From NCBI GenBank assembly GCA_946803715.1, contig CAMPET010000389.1:1-49301 (forward strand): a DNA stretch of 49,301 nt, written 5' to 3'. This document shows positions 17,799-27,966 of this stretch, piece by piece. Position 1 is the first letter of the stretch; every line of letters starts with the position of its first letter. The translations under genes and the position numbers were made by a program. The notes under the pieces are model-generated. The model ran no database searches and was not told the origin of the DNA. It saw only the letters and a list, made by a program, of their open reading frames with translations. Source of the stretch: Beroe ovata. Taxonomy: Eukaryota > Ctenophora > Nuda > Beroida > Beroidae.

Positions 17799-18138
17799 GA
17801 GAAATGTTAAAACGGAAGAGCAAATGGGGAAAAGTGCAACAGTTTGTGTTCCAGAGACCGAAACCTACAACCTCGGCCTGGTCAAGGGTGAGTTTTTCTC
17901 TCCCTGAGTTTTGCCGTAATAAATACCCCCTTCCATGACCAATATGAATGCTATCAAAATTTGGCGACTTACTGATTATGATTTGGGAGCATCATTGGAC
18001 CTCAAACCTGCACATTCTGTCAAAGTTTTAATGTTCTAGCTCTCCGTGAAGGATAGCTTTACTCCAATGGCTTCAGCTCTTGATACCCAGCAGCAGCAGC
18101 AGCAAAACCGGACACCCTACTCTGAACTGCTTGACTAG
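17799..18138 (+). CDS. Possible last two exons of an unidentified gene
   Basis: The first candidate exon, 17799-17887, runs from acceptor ATCTCCAG to donor GTGAGT and reads RNVKTEEQMGKSATVCVPET followed by ETYNLGLVK. The second, 18077-18138, follows acceptor GGCTTCAG, joins in the matching phase (1), and reads ALDTQQQQQQNRTPYSELLD then TAG. The intron would be 189 bp, typical for this window. The matching phase, strong donor and natural stop favour a real 3' gene end. I recognise no family and could not find the upstream exon, which must end in phase 2. Confidence 0.4.
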
Positions 18139-18251
18139 ATTCCCATTCCTCCAATTATAGTACTTCATGGATCTTAATTGAGAGAGACTAGACATTCAGC
18201 ACAGGGTTTGATCTCCAACTATTTCAAAAGCTCTATCATCGTGCGTTGGAG

Positions 18252-18370
18252 TATCCAGGTAGCTCAGAGGTCCCACAGCCCCCCTTTGGACCTTCTGCAT
18301 CTTAGGGCTCCCCCTCTGTAACTCCGCGATCGCTTCGCTCGCCTCCCTAAAATCCCGAGTTCAAGCTCTT
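18252..18370 (+). repeat. Possible tRNA-derived (SINE-like) fragment
   Basis: TAGCTCAGAGG at 18260 matches the RNA polymerase III A box of tRNA genes, and GTTCAAGCT at 18359 is close to a B box. The two are about 100 bp apart, longer than in a normal tRNA, and I cannot fold a cloverleaf, so a decayed SINE is the best guess. Confidence 0.3.
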
Positions 18371-18914
18371 TATACTGTGTAAGAGCAATAAACACATGAA
18401 GAACTGTGAAACTCTCGAGTAACCGCGTGGTGCTGTGTAGTCTGAGATTTGGTATGAGATAACTCTCCATTACCGAGAATTGAGTTTGGGAATGTGATCA
18501 AGCTATACGGGGCCTTCATAGCATTACAGAGATGCAACATTTATTCTTGAAGAAGGGAATACCTAAATTGTTTGAACACAACTCTTTGCATTATCAGAAA
18601 TTCAATTAATAGATGATTGAAAATTGATGAAACCCCCAGATGGCTGGATATTTTGAGGGAGATTTAGCCAGTCAGCTATGACCATTGACCATGTCACTCT
18701 GTCAGCGTGACTGTCATAACCCGCCACCTGCATGTGTGTCAGTGTATGTGTGCGCGCGCACTGTTGGCAATTATTGAACACATTGTAAAAATATATGATA
18801 ATGCTCTAATATGAGAATTGCCATGCAATCATGATTCTCTCTTGACAGCGCAGGCAGTTGTCGATACATGATTGAGAGACACAGAGTGAGTGAGGCTCAC
18901 GTCTCTCTCTATCG

Positions 18915-18964
18915 TGTACTGTCAGTTGTACTGTCAGTTGTACTGACAATTGTACTGACAGTTG
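18915..18964. repeat. 12-bp tandem repeat TGTACTGTCAGT
   Basis: Four copies with TGTC/TGAC variation. The unit is partly self-complementary (CAGTTGTACTG). Confidence 0.8.
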
Positions 18965-19098
18965 GGGTCTGACCAACCCATCGTATACGTTGGATATATT
19001 TGACAGGCGACTTTTGCCGACTTGTGTTAGTGAATGGTCGTCTCTCACTGCTTGAGTTTATACGATCCCACATTCCAAATAGGTCATCACACACCGCC

Positions 19099-21681
19099 AT
19101 GATGAATCGTCCAAGAAGGGGAAGACGAGCATCTACCTCATCTCTGCACTCTCCTTTTGCCCACTACCCCACGGTAACTGCTGCACCGACTATTGGACCA
19201 GCTGGTACCACTGTTACCATGCAATGCATGGTAACATGCATACTGTTTCCTGGTAACAGTATGCATCCTGGGACCATTTGCACTGTAGCTGGTATCAAGT
19301 TGTGAAATATATGAACTGCTGTTGGGATGCATGTGGTATGCAATACGGATGGCTGTTGTGGTTGTGTGTTGGGATAATTGTGGTTTACTTTGTAATATTT
19401 CTTTGAGTTGGTGGGTGGTCCTGATAAGCTGATACGATGTTCAAAGAGAGTGGGGGATAGTACTGTAGCGAGATTGAGACCAAGCAAATAGAACGACAGA
19501 AATCATAATCCTCTCTGGACTCAAGCTGGTGTCCAGGTGTTGCTGTGTTCCCCCTGACCCCTGACCCCGCAACTCCCCCTTGCCTCTCTTCTCTCTCCCC
19601 TGAGTTCACCCCAGCCCCCCTCAGGTGGACATGTCGGTGTTATTCCCCGACCTGTACAAACGGAAACACGCCCTGGCCGCCGAGATGATGGCGGGCCGTC
19701 TTGTTCCGCCCACGGACACGATCGCCAACAAGCGGCAGATATACGTGGCGTCGGGCGCCGTGGGTCTGTACAGCATGCACTTCCTGCAGGGATGTACCGA
19801 TGTCGCCCTGGGCTTCGGTAACGGCAAGATCAATGTTCACAACTTTAAAACTACAAAGAGATCACATACAGCTCAGGTCTGAGTGTGTATGAAGGATCAC
19901 ACTGTACGTACTCGGTTCCATCATCAACAAATTTCAAAATGTCAAGTGTTTGAATTTTTCAGCCGTCTCCTGACAGCATGCCCGTGACTGGAATAAGAGA
20001 CCACGTGGACTCTGATCAACACAGGATCGTTACTGGTGAGCATAGGGTGATGATAGACCCGTGTCACGTCACTCCACCACGTGTATCAATGGCATTTGCA
20101 CGTGCGGCCCCATTTTGATAAAACATCGTGTTAGTATAGGTATGATCCGATTGCACGTGTGTCTCAGGAACGGCCGATGGTTTGATACAGACATACCGAC
20201 TCGACGGGGAAGAAGGTCTGGTGGAAACATCCAAAGTGGATCTCGGCAATGCGATTTATACACTTGACACATCGGCTAATTACCACGTGTGCGCGCTGGA
20301 CAACAGACGAATTCAGGTACAAATACAATTGATTGACTCTCGGATACTAGTCCTATCAGCCCCGGCCATTTCTCAGCGTGATCATGAAGTGTGCAGTGCA
20401 GTACACACTCTACACTGCATACTGTGCTGTCAGTGTACACCGCATTGTACACCCCATTGTACACACTGTCACGTGATTTCTAAACCCACTCTCCCGCAGA
20501 TAATTGACGCTGCGCGGGCGGAATACGTGCGGGATGTGGGTCGTGTTGCGGAGGAATTTGACGAGGAGGAGGAATACGCGCACAAACAGCGGGTCAGCGC
20601 CATCAAGTTCCGCCCGGAGAACCCCTACCAGTGTGTCTCCGCGGGCTGGGACAGGTACTTTATAAAGGAGCAATTGTACCTTGGAATAGGTTATGAATAT
20701 CATGTCACTACCTCGGCTTACCTCTGTCTCTTGCGCAGGGCAGTGTTCCTATGGGACATCAGGATGGAACCTGAGAAGGCTGCTGTCAGGACGTTCAAGG
20801 GCCCCAAAGTGTGTGGTGATGGAGTGGACGTATTGGGGGATAAGTGTGTCACCGCTGCCCTCAGTATCGACAATGCTCTTCAGGTATAGGAGTCATGATC
20901 ACGTGTGCAAATCATATCACCTGTGCATTGGCTGATATCAGGTGACTGAAATATTGTAACATTGTAACGAAATTTTGTAAGTGCTTTGTTGTTCAATGTG
21001 AGGTCCTTGTCCATCACAACTTCAAGATCCTGAAACTCATCTCATTATAGCTGTGGGATTTAGGGAGTGGAAATGAGATCAAGTCAGTGAAATACAAGGA
21101 AACAGAAACTCATGCCGAGTACCTTTATTCCTGCAAGTTTATCGACACACACCGTATTTTCGCCGGCGGATCGGGATCTAATGATGCTAAAGTGAGTGCT
21201 GCATGGACCCCCAATGGTTAAGTGGAATTGTGGTCAAATCACACGCTGCATATGCAGGATCATTATGCGAATTGAAAGGCCCATATACAATAACCGATGT
21301 TAATATAACCAATCCCCGAATAAATTCTGAAAAATATGTGGTATAGGAACATTATTCGGGAGTTTTTCCCGTTTCTTGAAAACTAGTTGGTCAGTTGGAT
21401 GATTGAGTAGGAGCAATATAGTATTATGTAGTTCCGCGAATCGCGATATCATAATTTAATTTTAACGATTTAGCTCGCAAAGCAAACCCATTTAAACATC
21501 CCCTCTTCAGGTAATTAACTTTGAAACAGATGTGGTGGAAGGCGTATTCTACGACTCTAAAGCAGTCCACACCGTGGCTAGTGGTCCAGGTGTGCTCGCT
21601 GCTGGCGGGGTATCGTGCTACGTCCACGTCGGGGACTTCAGTCCGGACTCTTCCCCCACCTCATCATTGGGGACGGAGTGA
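19099..21681 (+). CDS. WD40-repeat protein, 386 aa, complete
   Basis: Eight exons join without a frame break: 19099-19173, 19625-19876, 19963-20035, 20168-20316, 20500-20654, 20739-20883, 21051-21191 and 21511-21681. The start ATG (MMNRPRRGRRAS) gives a short basic N-terminus, and its exon joins exon 2 in phase 0. Visible WD-type signatures are VALGFGNGKINVHNF, TADGLIQTYRL, VSAGWDRAVFLWDIR, AALSIDNALQLWDLGSG and AGGSGSNDAKVINF, which fits a beta-propeller scaffold. An acidic insert, AEEFDEEEEYAHKQR, lies near the middle. The C-terminal GGVSCYVHVGDF looks like the closing blade. I do not recognise a named orthologue, so no function beyond protein-protein scaffolding is claimed. Introns 1-8 are dense in CACGTG sites, and intron 1 holds two adjacent hairpins. 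Confidence 0.9.
19212..19266. repeat. Two adjacent hairpins in intron 1 of the WD40 gene
   Basis: 19212-19236 is a perfect inverted repeat, TGTTACCATGCA, one A, then its complement. 19236-19266 has perfect 12-bp arms ATGCATACTGTT and AACAGTATGCAT around a 7-nt loop. The first contains the GTTACC/GGTAAC half-sites seen elsewhere in the window. Confidence 0.85.
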
Positions 21682-21723
21682 TGTGAACACTCGCACGTGC
21701 TTCTCTTCAGTATTTCACACGTG
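20002..21723. promoter_or_regulatory. Cluster of nine CACGTG E-boxes over the WD40 gene
   Basis: CACGTG occurs at 20002, 20078, 20099, 20154, 20284, 20470, 20900, 21694 and 21718, against about 0.4 expected by chance in 1.7 kb. CACGTG is the core site of bHLH-Zip and bHLH-PAS factors (USF, MITF/TFE, MYC and CLOCK types). The regulatory role is inferred from clustering only. Confidence 0.4.
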
Positions 21724-23207
21724 GTACTGATGTAAAGTAACGCGTGATTCTTGATGTGACGCGCGGTAACATTTGCTACAACGCGTGCGCGTGACCGTAT
21801 TTGACCGCTCGAGGACTGAAAGACATGCGAGAGAGATTGCGGTCATCACGCGAGATAAACTAACGCGTTGAACTGGACTATATATATATGTGAGCATGAA
21901 TTATGGGGAGGACGTTATCGTACTACAGACCGCTTGTTTTGTTAACGCATGTTGGAGTGTGCCACCCCCATTATAGAATATTATAGTATTCTGTTCGCAA
22001 ATCGCGTTCCTTGGCCTGCAACTTGAACTTATACATTTGGTGTCTAGATTGTATGCTGGGGCAGAAGTTACCGAAGTTACGCTCTGATTCGATAAGTATA
22101 GCATTCAACAGTGAAACAGAAAAGCATTTGGTAATTATGTACGTTCCAGGTTTCTACTTGAGGAAGACTTATGGCAGACACGAAGTATAGACGATCTCTA
22201 TATTATAGTGGTCATAGTTTGAGAATTCGCATTACAGCACCTAAGATTCGTATAACTGAAATGTGGCGATTTTAATCAGGAGTTAAAATCGTTTTCATCC
22301 GTATCGTGTTATCAAAAAGACCTGCTGTTATCAAAAAGACCCGCTTTACCAACCTGAATATATAGTGTGATCTAATAGGTGTTTTCATGGCTGTGTTAAT
22401 ATTTCAAGAGTTTCAAGGAAGCCATTAAGTGCCATTAGCGATGGTGGATTTTGCAATAATGTTGTCCATAGTTCAAATTCTGAAAGCATGGTCGTTTCAC
22501 GCTGAAATTTCCCGTGTCATGAAATATAAATGCCATAAATACCATGTAAGATTAGAAATTATATGGTCCATAAGATTAAAAATTATATGGTCGAGTAATC
22601 GTCGAATTTGCTTTAAGTTTACATTTCAGATTAAGCCGTATCTTGAATCTTTAAGTTGAAACTGTAACAGTATAACTGTAACAGTATAACAGTATAACTA
22701 ACATTATTACAGCCAGGAGTTTCTAGCCACTAGCCAGGAATTCCTACAAATCTAGAAATATATAAGGGAATGGGATGTTAATTGTTCATGTTGCACGTTG
22801 GTTTTGATTGTTGGTCTTTCCAATTCCAAGTTACTGTTAACGAAATCGTTTGTATTGAGCTCTTTTATGGAATAGATGTGCAACTTGCACTGCAATGTGC
22901 AAGTTCTGTGAAAATGTGAATTGTTGAACTTCTTATCATTACATTTTCTGTAGATGTGAAAAGGAACGTTTCTCTTGTTACCGATATGTTACACTTGGCC
23001 GGTACACTTACACCTTGCCTCTCGATGATAGACCCTGGTTTCATTTGATCGCGCTCGCCGCTTCGCGGCTCGCGACAGCAGGGCCTAGCGTTCACCGATA
23101 TGTGCAATGATTCATTGAATGAATTCGCAATTTCATTTTGTCTGCGTGTTGTAGATCAGATGTAGAATGGTGTAAAATTGGGGTAAAATTTGAATCCTCA
23201 GGATCGA
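21682..23207. other. Intergenic stretch, no gene seen
   Basis: Just past the WD40 stop is a CG-rich patch (21740-21860, with repeated ACGCGT and GCGCG). Further on are short direct repeats (GTTATCAAAAAGAC twice near 22310, GTAACAGTATAAC near 22665) and a CG-rich patch at 23045-23075. ORFs here are short and without recognisable content. Confidence 0.6.
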
Positions 23208-23694
23208 AAAAACACGATCGATTGCCGGAACTACTGATAGTGATAGGGATCAGTAAAATAAATAGTGATCAACCATGTGGGACTGGGTTACACGGGCACA
23301 GTGGTTACACAACACTTGAGTTTAGCAATCCAGACAGTTTAATAACAGTTACAATATGCAGCTAAATTACCATCCTCATCCTAAGGATCGCATGATGGCA
23401 CCATGATATTACGATCCAATCTCTATATTTTCATGTGCAACTGCAATGTAATGCGTCCCAGGATATTATGGGACGATTTAGCAGATTGTATTGGATGCTA
23501 AATCCAATAAATATATTGGATTTGGATATAGTGATCCGCTGCGTGATAATAGTTCACGCTAAGATTTCACAGCAGCATCACTATGCAGTCACCACGTACA
23601 TCCAGTGCTACAGCATTTAATATTTAAATCAATTTTCGTTTAGAGCTTGTCACTCTCAGATTTTATATCTCCGTACGCCGGCGAAGCAGACTTG

Positions 23695-23762
23695 ATATGA
23701 TTTCGGATGTCATCTGCCTATACTGCTTCAAGCAGTAGGCATATGACATCCAAAATCATATA
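23695..23762. repeat. Long imperfect hairpin, copy 1
   Basis: Arms built on TATGATTTCGGATGTCAT and its near-complement (ATGACATCCAAAATCATA) enclose CTGCTTCAAGCAG, itself self-complementary. It lies downstream of the (-) gene's stop codon. Confidence 0.8.
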
Positions 23763-23920
23763 CCTAGAGCCAAATGTGAATGAGTGTAGTTATACAGGCA
23801 TGATAATTTACATTATTATTAATCATGGCTTACTGGACGAAGTAAACAAATTTAGCCGACAATCTGAATCACTATTATAGTTATCACGATGATCAATCAT
23901 CTACATCTTGATCTATCACT

Positions 23921-24666
23921 TTAATCAGGAGGTGATTCATCAAGTTCAACACCAGTCTTTAGTTTGTCCCCAGCATTCTTTAAAACTTCTCCATTACTTC
24001 TCTCATTTTCGGAATCATTGTTGTCACCACCAGGTTGTTGACTTCCTTCCTCATCAGAATTACTGCTACTATCGTCCTTCACACCATGAGAACCATCTTC
24101 ACTCTTTATGACCTCCACCGCATCGTTTTCCAGTAGGTCATCTGCGTCACCCTGCTGCAAATTGGGGGGGGCGTGTTATCAGGGTTATGAGTGTTAACAT
24201 TCAGGGTTATGAGAGTTAACATTCAGGGTTATGAGTGTTAACATTCAGGGTTATGAGTGTTAACATTCAAAAGGAGTTTTTGATCGATGCTCATGATATT
24301 GAATGCATGGAGTCTGGACTAGGTAGTTTTACGTTTTTACGTGAAGTGTTTAAGTCTAAATTCTAATATGATAGTAATACTGTATTCGATGTTCAGTACC
24401 TTGTCAGAATGAGGTGGTTGTGTTTTAAAGAGTTTATTAACATCAAAGGGAGGGTTCGCTTTCAGATCCTGCTCACTAACTGTCTTGTCTCCTCCCACAT
24501 TGATTGATCTGTTCACAGATTCGTGAATATGTTCCTCAATTCTAGTTCTATTGACCGCTCCATTGACCGGCAGCAATAGTACTAATATCCCAAAAATGCA
24601 TAACACCCATGATGATTTCGCAAATTCATGTTCAGAAAAACCAATTGTAAAGCCGGTGTTTTGCAT
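23921..24666 (-). CDS. Small acidic secreted or membrane-anchored protein, copy 1 (166 aa)
   Basis: Two exons on the minus strand, 24666-24400 (89 codons) and 24154-23921, join in phase 0 (donor AAG|GTACTG, acceptor TTTGCAG). Residues 20-35 (WVLCIFGILVLLLPVNGA) form one hydrophobic segment after a 19-residue N-terminus, so it is either a signal peptide or a type II anchor. It is followed by possible N-glycosylation sites NRT and NRS. Exon 2 encodes a highly acidic, Ser/Asn/Asp-rich tail (DDSSSNSDEEGSQQPGG). There are no Cys residues after the hydrophobic segment. I do not recognise a family. The intron holds a 22-bp minisatellite. Confidence 0.65.
24180..24269. repeat. 22-bp minisatellite in intron, copy 1
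   Basis: Four copies of AGGGTTATGAGTGTTAACAT plus TC, the second with GAGAG for GAGTG. The same array with the same variant is in the other copy (25794-25882). Confidence 0.9.
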
Positions 24667-24685
24667 CGATTAATATCACTGCATG

Positions 24686-24686
24686 N
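24686..24686. other. Single-N join inside a hairpin
   Basis: Sequence before the N ends CACTGCATG, exactly the left arm of a perfect hairpin seen intact in the other copy at 26290-26312. Confidence 0.9.
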
Positions 24687-25311
24687 AAAAACACGATCGA
24701 TTGCCGGAACTACTGATAGGGATCAGTAAAATAAATAGTGATCAACCATGTCCTTGGGTTAGTGTTACACAGGCACACTGGTCCTTGGGCTACAATAGTA
24801 CACAGGTACACTGGCACATGGCTTACACTGGCGCACTGGCACATGGTTTACACTGGCGCACTGGCAACCTTGGGTTACTGTTAGTGTTAGTGGGACTGGG
24901 TTACACGGGCACAGTGGTTACACAACCCTTGAGTTTAGCAATCCAGACAGTTTAATAACAGCTACAATATGCAGCTAAATTACCATCCTCATCCTATTCC
25001 TAAGGATCGCATGCACCCTGGCACCATGATATTACGATCCAATCTTTATATTTTCATGTGCAACTGCAATGCGTCCCAGGATATTATGGGACGATTTAGC
25101 AGATTGTATTGGATGCTAAATCCAATAAATATATTGGATTTGGATATAGTGATCCGCTGCGTGATAATAGTTCACGCTAAGATTTCACAGCAGCATCACT
25201 ATGCAGTCACCACGTACATCCAGTGCTACAGCATTTAATATTTAAATCAATTTTCGTTTAGAGCTTGTCACTCTCAGATTTTATATCTCCGTACGCCGGC
25301 GAAGCAGACTT

Positions 25312-25381
25312 GATATGATTTCGGATGTCATCTGCCTATACTTGATCAAGAAGTAGGCATATGACATCCAAAATCATATAC
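25312..25381. repeat. Long imperfect hairpin, copy 2
   Basis: Same arms as 23695-23762, but the loop reads CTTGATCAAGAAG in place of CTGCTTCAAGCAG. Part of the inner pairing is kept despite several base changes. Confidence 0.78.
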
Positions 25382-25530
25382 CTAGAGCCAAATGTGAATG
25401 ATTGTAGTTATACAGGCATGATAATTTACATTAATCATGGCTTACTGGACGAAGTAAACAAATTTAGCCGACAATCTGAATCACTTACATTTATCACGAT
25501 GATCAATCATCTACATCTTGATCTATCATT

Positions 25531-26279
25531 TTAATCAGGAGGTGATTCATCAAGTTCAACACCAGTCTTTAGTTTGTCCCCAGCATTCTTTAAAACTTCT
25601 CCATTACTTCCCTCATTTTCGTAATCATTGTTATCAGTATCACCAGGTTGTTGACTTCCTTCCTCATCAGAATTACTGCTACTATCGTCCTTCACACCAT
25701 GAGAATCATCTTCACTCTTTATGACCTCCACCGCATCGTTTTCCAGTAGGTCATCTGCGTCACCCTGCTGCAAATTGGGGGGGGCGTGTTATCAGGGTTA
25801 TGAGTGTTAACATTCAGGGTTATGAGAGTTAACATTCAGGGTTATGAGTGTTAACATTCAGGGTTATGAGTGTTAACATTCAAAAGGAGTTTTTGATCGA
25901 TGCTCATGATATTGAATGCATGGAGTCTGGACTAGGTAGTTTTACGTTTTTACGTGAAGTGTTTAAGTCTAAATTCTAATATGATAGTAATACTGTATTC
26001 GATGTTCAGTACCTTGTCAGAATGAGGTGGTTGTGTTTTAAAGAGTTTATTAACATCAAAGGGAGGGTTCGCTTTCAGATCCTGCTCACTAACTGTCTTG
26101 TCTCCTCCCACATTGATTGATCTGTTCACAGATTCGTGAATATGTTCCTCAATTCTAGTTCTATTGACCGCTCCATTGACCGGCAGCAATAGTACTAATA
26201 TCCCAAAAATGCATAACACCCATGATGATTTCGCAAATTCATGTTCAGAAAAACCAATTGTAAAGCCGGTGTTTTGCAT
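25531..26279 (-). CDS. Small acidic secreted or membrane-anchored protein, copy 2 (167 aa)
   Basis: Second copy of the gene at 23921-24666. Exons are 26279-26013 and 25767-25531, joined in phase 0. The exon 1 protein is identical to copy 1 (hydrophobic segment at residues 20-35, NRT and NRS sites). Exon 2 differs at several positions in the acidic tail (QQPGDTDNNDYENEG against QQPGGDNNDSENER) and is one codon longer. All differences keep the frame, and the acidic character is retained, which fits a translated gene. Whether this is a paralogue or an allele cannot be told from the sequence. Confidence 0.65.
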
Positions 26280-26289
26280 CGATTAATAT

Positions 26290-26312
26290 CACTGCATGGG
26301 GACCATGCAGTG
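26290..26312. repeat. Perfect 10-bp-arm hairpin at the duplication boundary
   Basis: CACTGCATGG and CCATGCAGTG are separated by GGA. It lies just upstream of the start codon of copy 2, where copy 1 is cut by the N. Confidence 0.9.
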
Positions 26313-27145
26313 CTAAAACGCTTTAGATGAATCGCGCACCTTCAATTTGTGACACCTTCAATCTGCTGATAATGATATCGATGAGTAGATTTGATTTACA
26401 GCATCAGGCAAGTGCCAACCAGTATAGTATAATCATAAATGTATCAAAAAACAGTTCAGTCAATATTGCAATAACGATACGAAACCTCAGACGAACAAAA
26501 CAACTCAAAATAATAATAGTAATTTACAGACCTATGTGGCAAAGGTGTTTATAGCATCTGGTACCAAGTACAATACATTGAACACACATACGTCTTACAT
26601 AGTATGGACGCAAATTTGTGACTAGCGCATAATCTGTGGTAGAGATACCTATAACACACTGAGGTACAATCGTGTACCCATACTATAAAGCAAACAGCTG
26701 ATGCATTGTACAGGGGGTGAAAAGAACTTCAGCAAGCGCAAGGCCAAGCGATAGGGCTCCCTTTTATGAGGGACTTTGAAAGGGCTACTAACATCTATAG
26801 CAACATATGGCATACCATTGCAACTTATGGTGAGACAAAAGCTAACTAACTTCTTCGATTGTATATTGTATTGTAAACACTCATATGAATTATGATTCAT
26901 TGAGTCACATGTACCTACAATTTAGCTGCCTGTTAATGCCCCCTTTGGTAAGAGTGGTTATCCCTTATGTAATACCCACAAGTGTTCTTAAGTTACACTT
27001 ACTCAGGACTCAAATAATTACCTACTACCTTAATCAAAACAAGAATTGAAAAAGTTGCATTGAGTTTTCAATGCACGAAAAGGTTAAGAAAAACCATCTG
27101 CTGCTGTAGGAGTTGGTGACGTGTCATAATAGCACCGCATAATTT

Positions 27146-27243
27146 AATGCTTTATACAATGCTTTATACAATGCTTTACACAATGCTTTACATGATGCTT
27201 TACATGATGCTTTACATGATGCTTTACATCATGCTTTACAACG
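27146..27243. repeat. 13-bp tandem repeat ATGCTTTACATGA
   Basis: About eight units grading from ATGCTTTATACA to ATGCTTTACACA to ATGCTTTACATG. The ordered change along the array suggests stepwise expansion from one end. Confidence 0.88.
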
Positions 27244-27783
27244 GAAGCATATAATATTTCATAGTTATACTGACACTCCACTTTATATTGAAACATAATG
27301 CGAAAGCTTACTACTCTCCTATCAATTCCACATGAAATTGCTTTTACATTAAATATGATATGATGCCACGTTTTGCACGGTTTTGTTCCCTTGTACGGTT
27401 GTAGTCAGCAGCTGTTAATCGAATATTGATTATTGGGCCGTACGAACTATATTTGAGTATAGCGAGTTCAATAGAAGATCAAAGAGTCTTAGGCAGTCTT
27501 GAACAATCCCGAGTTCTTTTCTACTATAGGTCATGGTTGGCAGGCACCTATGATGCTATAGCAGCGCACAGTCACGCACAGACTGCTCCCGTAGTGCGAC
27601 AATTGACCCACCGACAATCCAATCAAATCTCTGGGAACCAAATGATATAGGTTCACTTTGATAATCAGGTATTTGTGACAACGTTTATGACAAGGAGAGG
27701 TAAATCTGTACTCCTTGCCTTCATGGTCTCACACTATATGCCACACTCCAATGCATACCTAACTTTGTGTATGCTTCCACCAC

Positions 27784-27815
27784 GCACACTGAGCAATCGC
27801 GATTGCTCAGTGTGC
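27784..27815. repeat. 32-bp perfect palindrome
   Basis: The left half GCACACTGAGCAATCG is followed directly by its exact complement CGATTGCTCAGTGTGC, with no loop, centred on TCGCGA. It lies about 150 bp upstream of the GPCR start codon. Confidence 0.95.
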
Positions 27816-27966
27816 TCAGAGGCACTTTCAAATTCAATATTTTGCTCGCCTATGCAATAGTATCATGCCAGTTTATGATATTGGATTCATGTTGACATTG
27901 ACACTGAGTGGTACTGACACTGAGTGGTACTGGTAGGTGATAAAATCAGTGTATATATTTTGCAGC

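Larger units (their letters stand above)
18139..19098. other. Intergenic stretch upstream of the WD40 gene
   Basis: No gene seen. It holds a tRNA-like or SINE-like segment (18252-18370), a CAG run at the end of the preceding candidate exon, a 12-bp TGTACTGTCAGT tandem repeat (18915-18964) and a CGCGCGCAC stretch near 18751. Confidence 0.55.
23208..26290. repeat. Direct duplication of a roughly 1.5-kb segment
   Basis: About 23208-24685 and 24687-26290 carry the same sequence in the same orientation, separated by the single N at 24686. Each has the flanking AAACACGATCGATTGCCGG start, a 68-70 bp hairpin, a two-exon (-) gene and a 22-bp intronic minisatellite. The second copy has an extra 140-bp patch of short repeats near 24750-24890. 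Exon 1 and the intron look identical between copies, while differences gather in exon 2 and downstream. It may be a tandem gene duplication, or two haplotypes laid side by side. Confidence 0.9.
26313..27966. other. Intergenic stretch, no gene seen
   Basis: It contains a 13-bp tandem repeat (27146-27243), a 32-bp perfect palindrome (27784-27815) and a CACTGAGTGGTACTGA repeat near 27900. ORFs on both strands are short and unlike known proteins. Confidence 0.6.
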
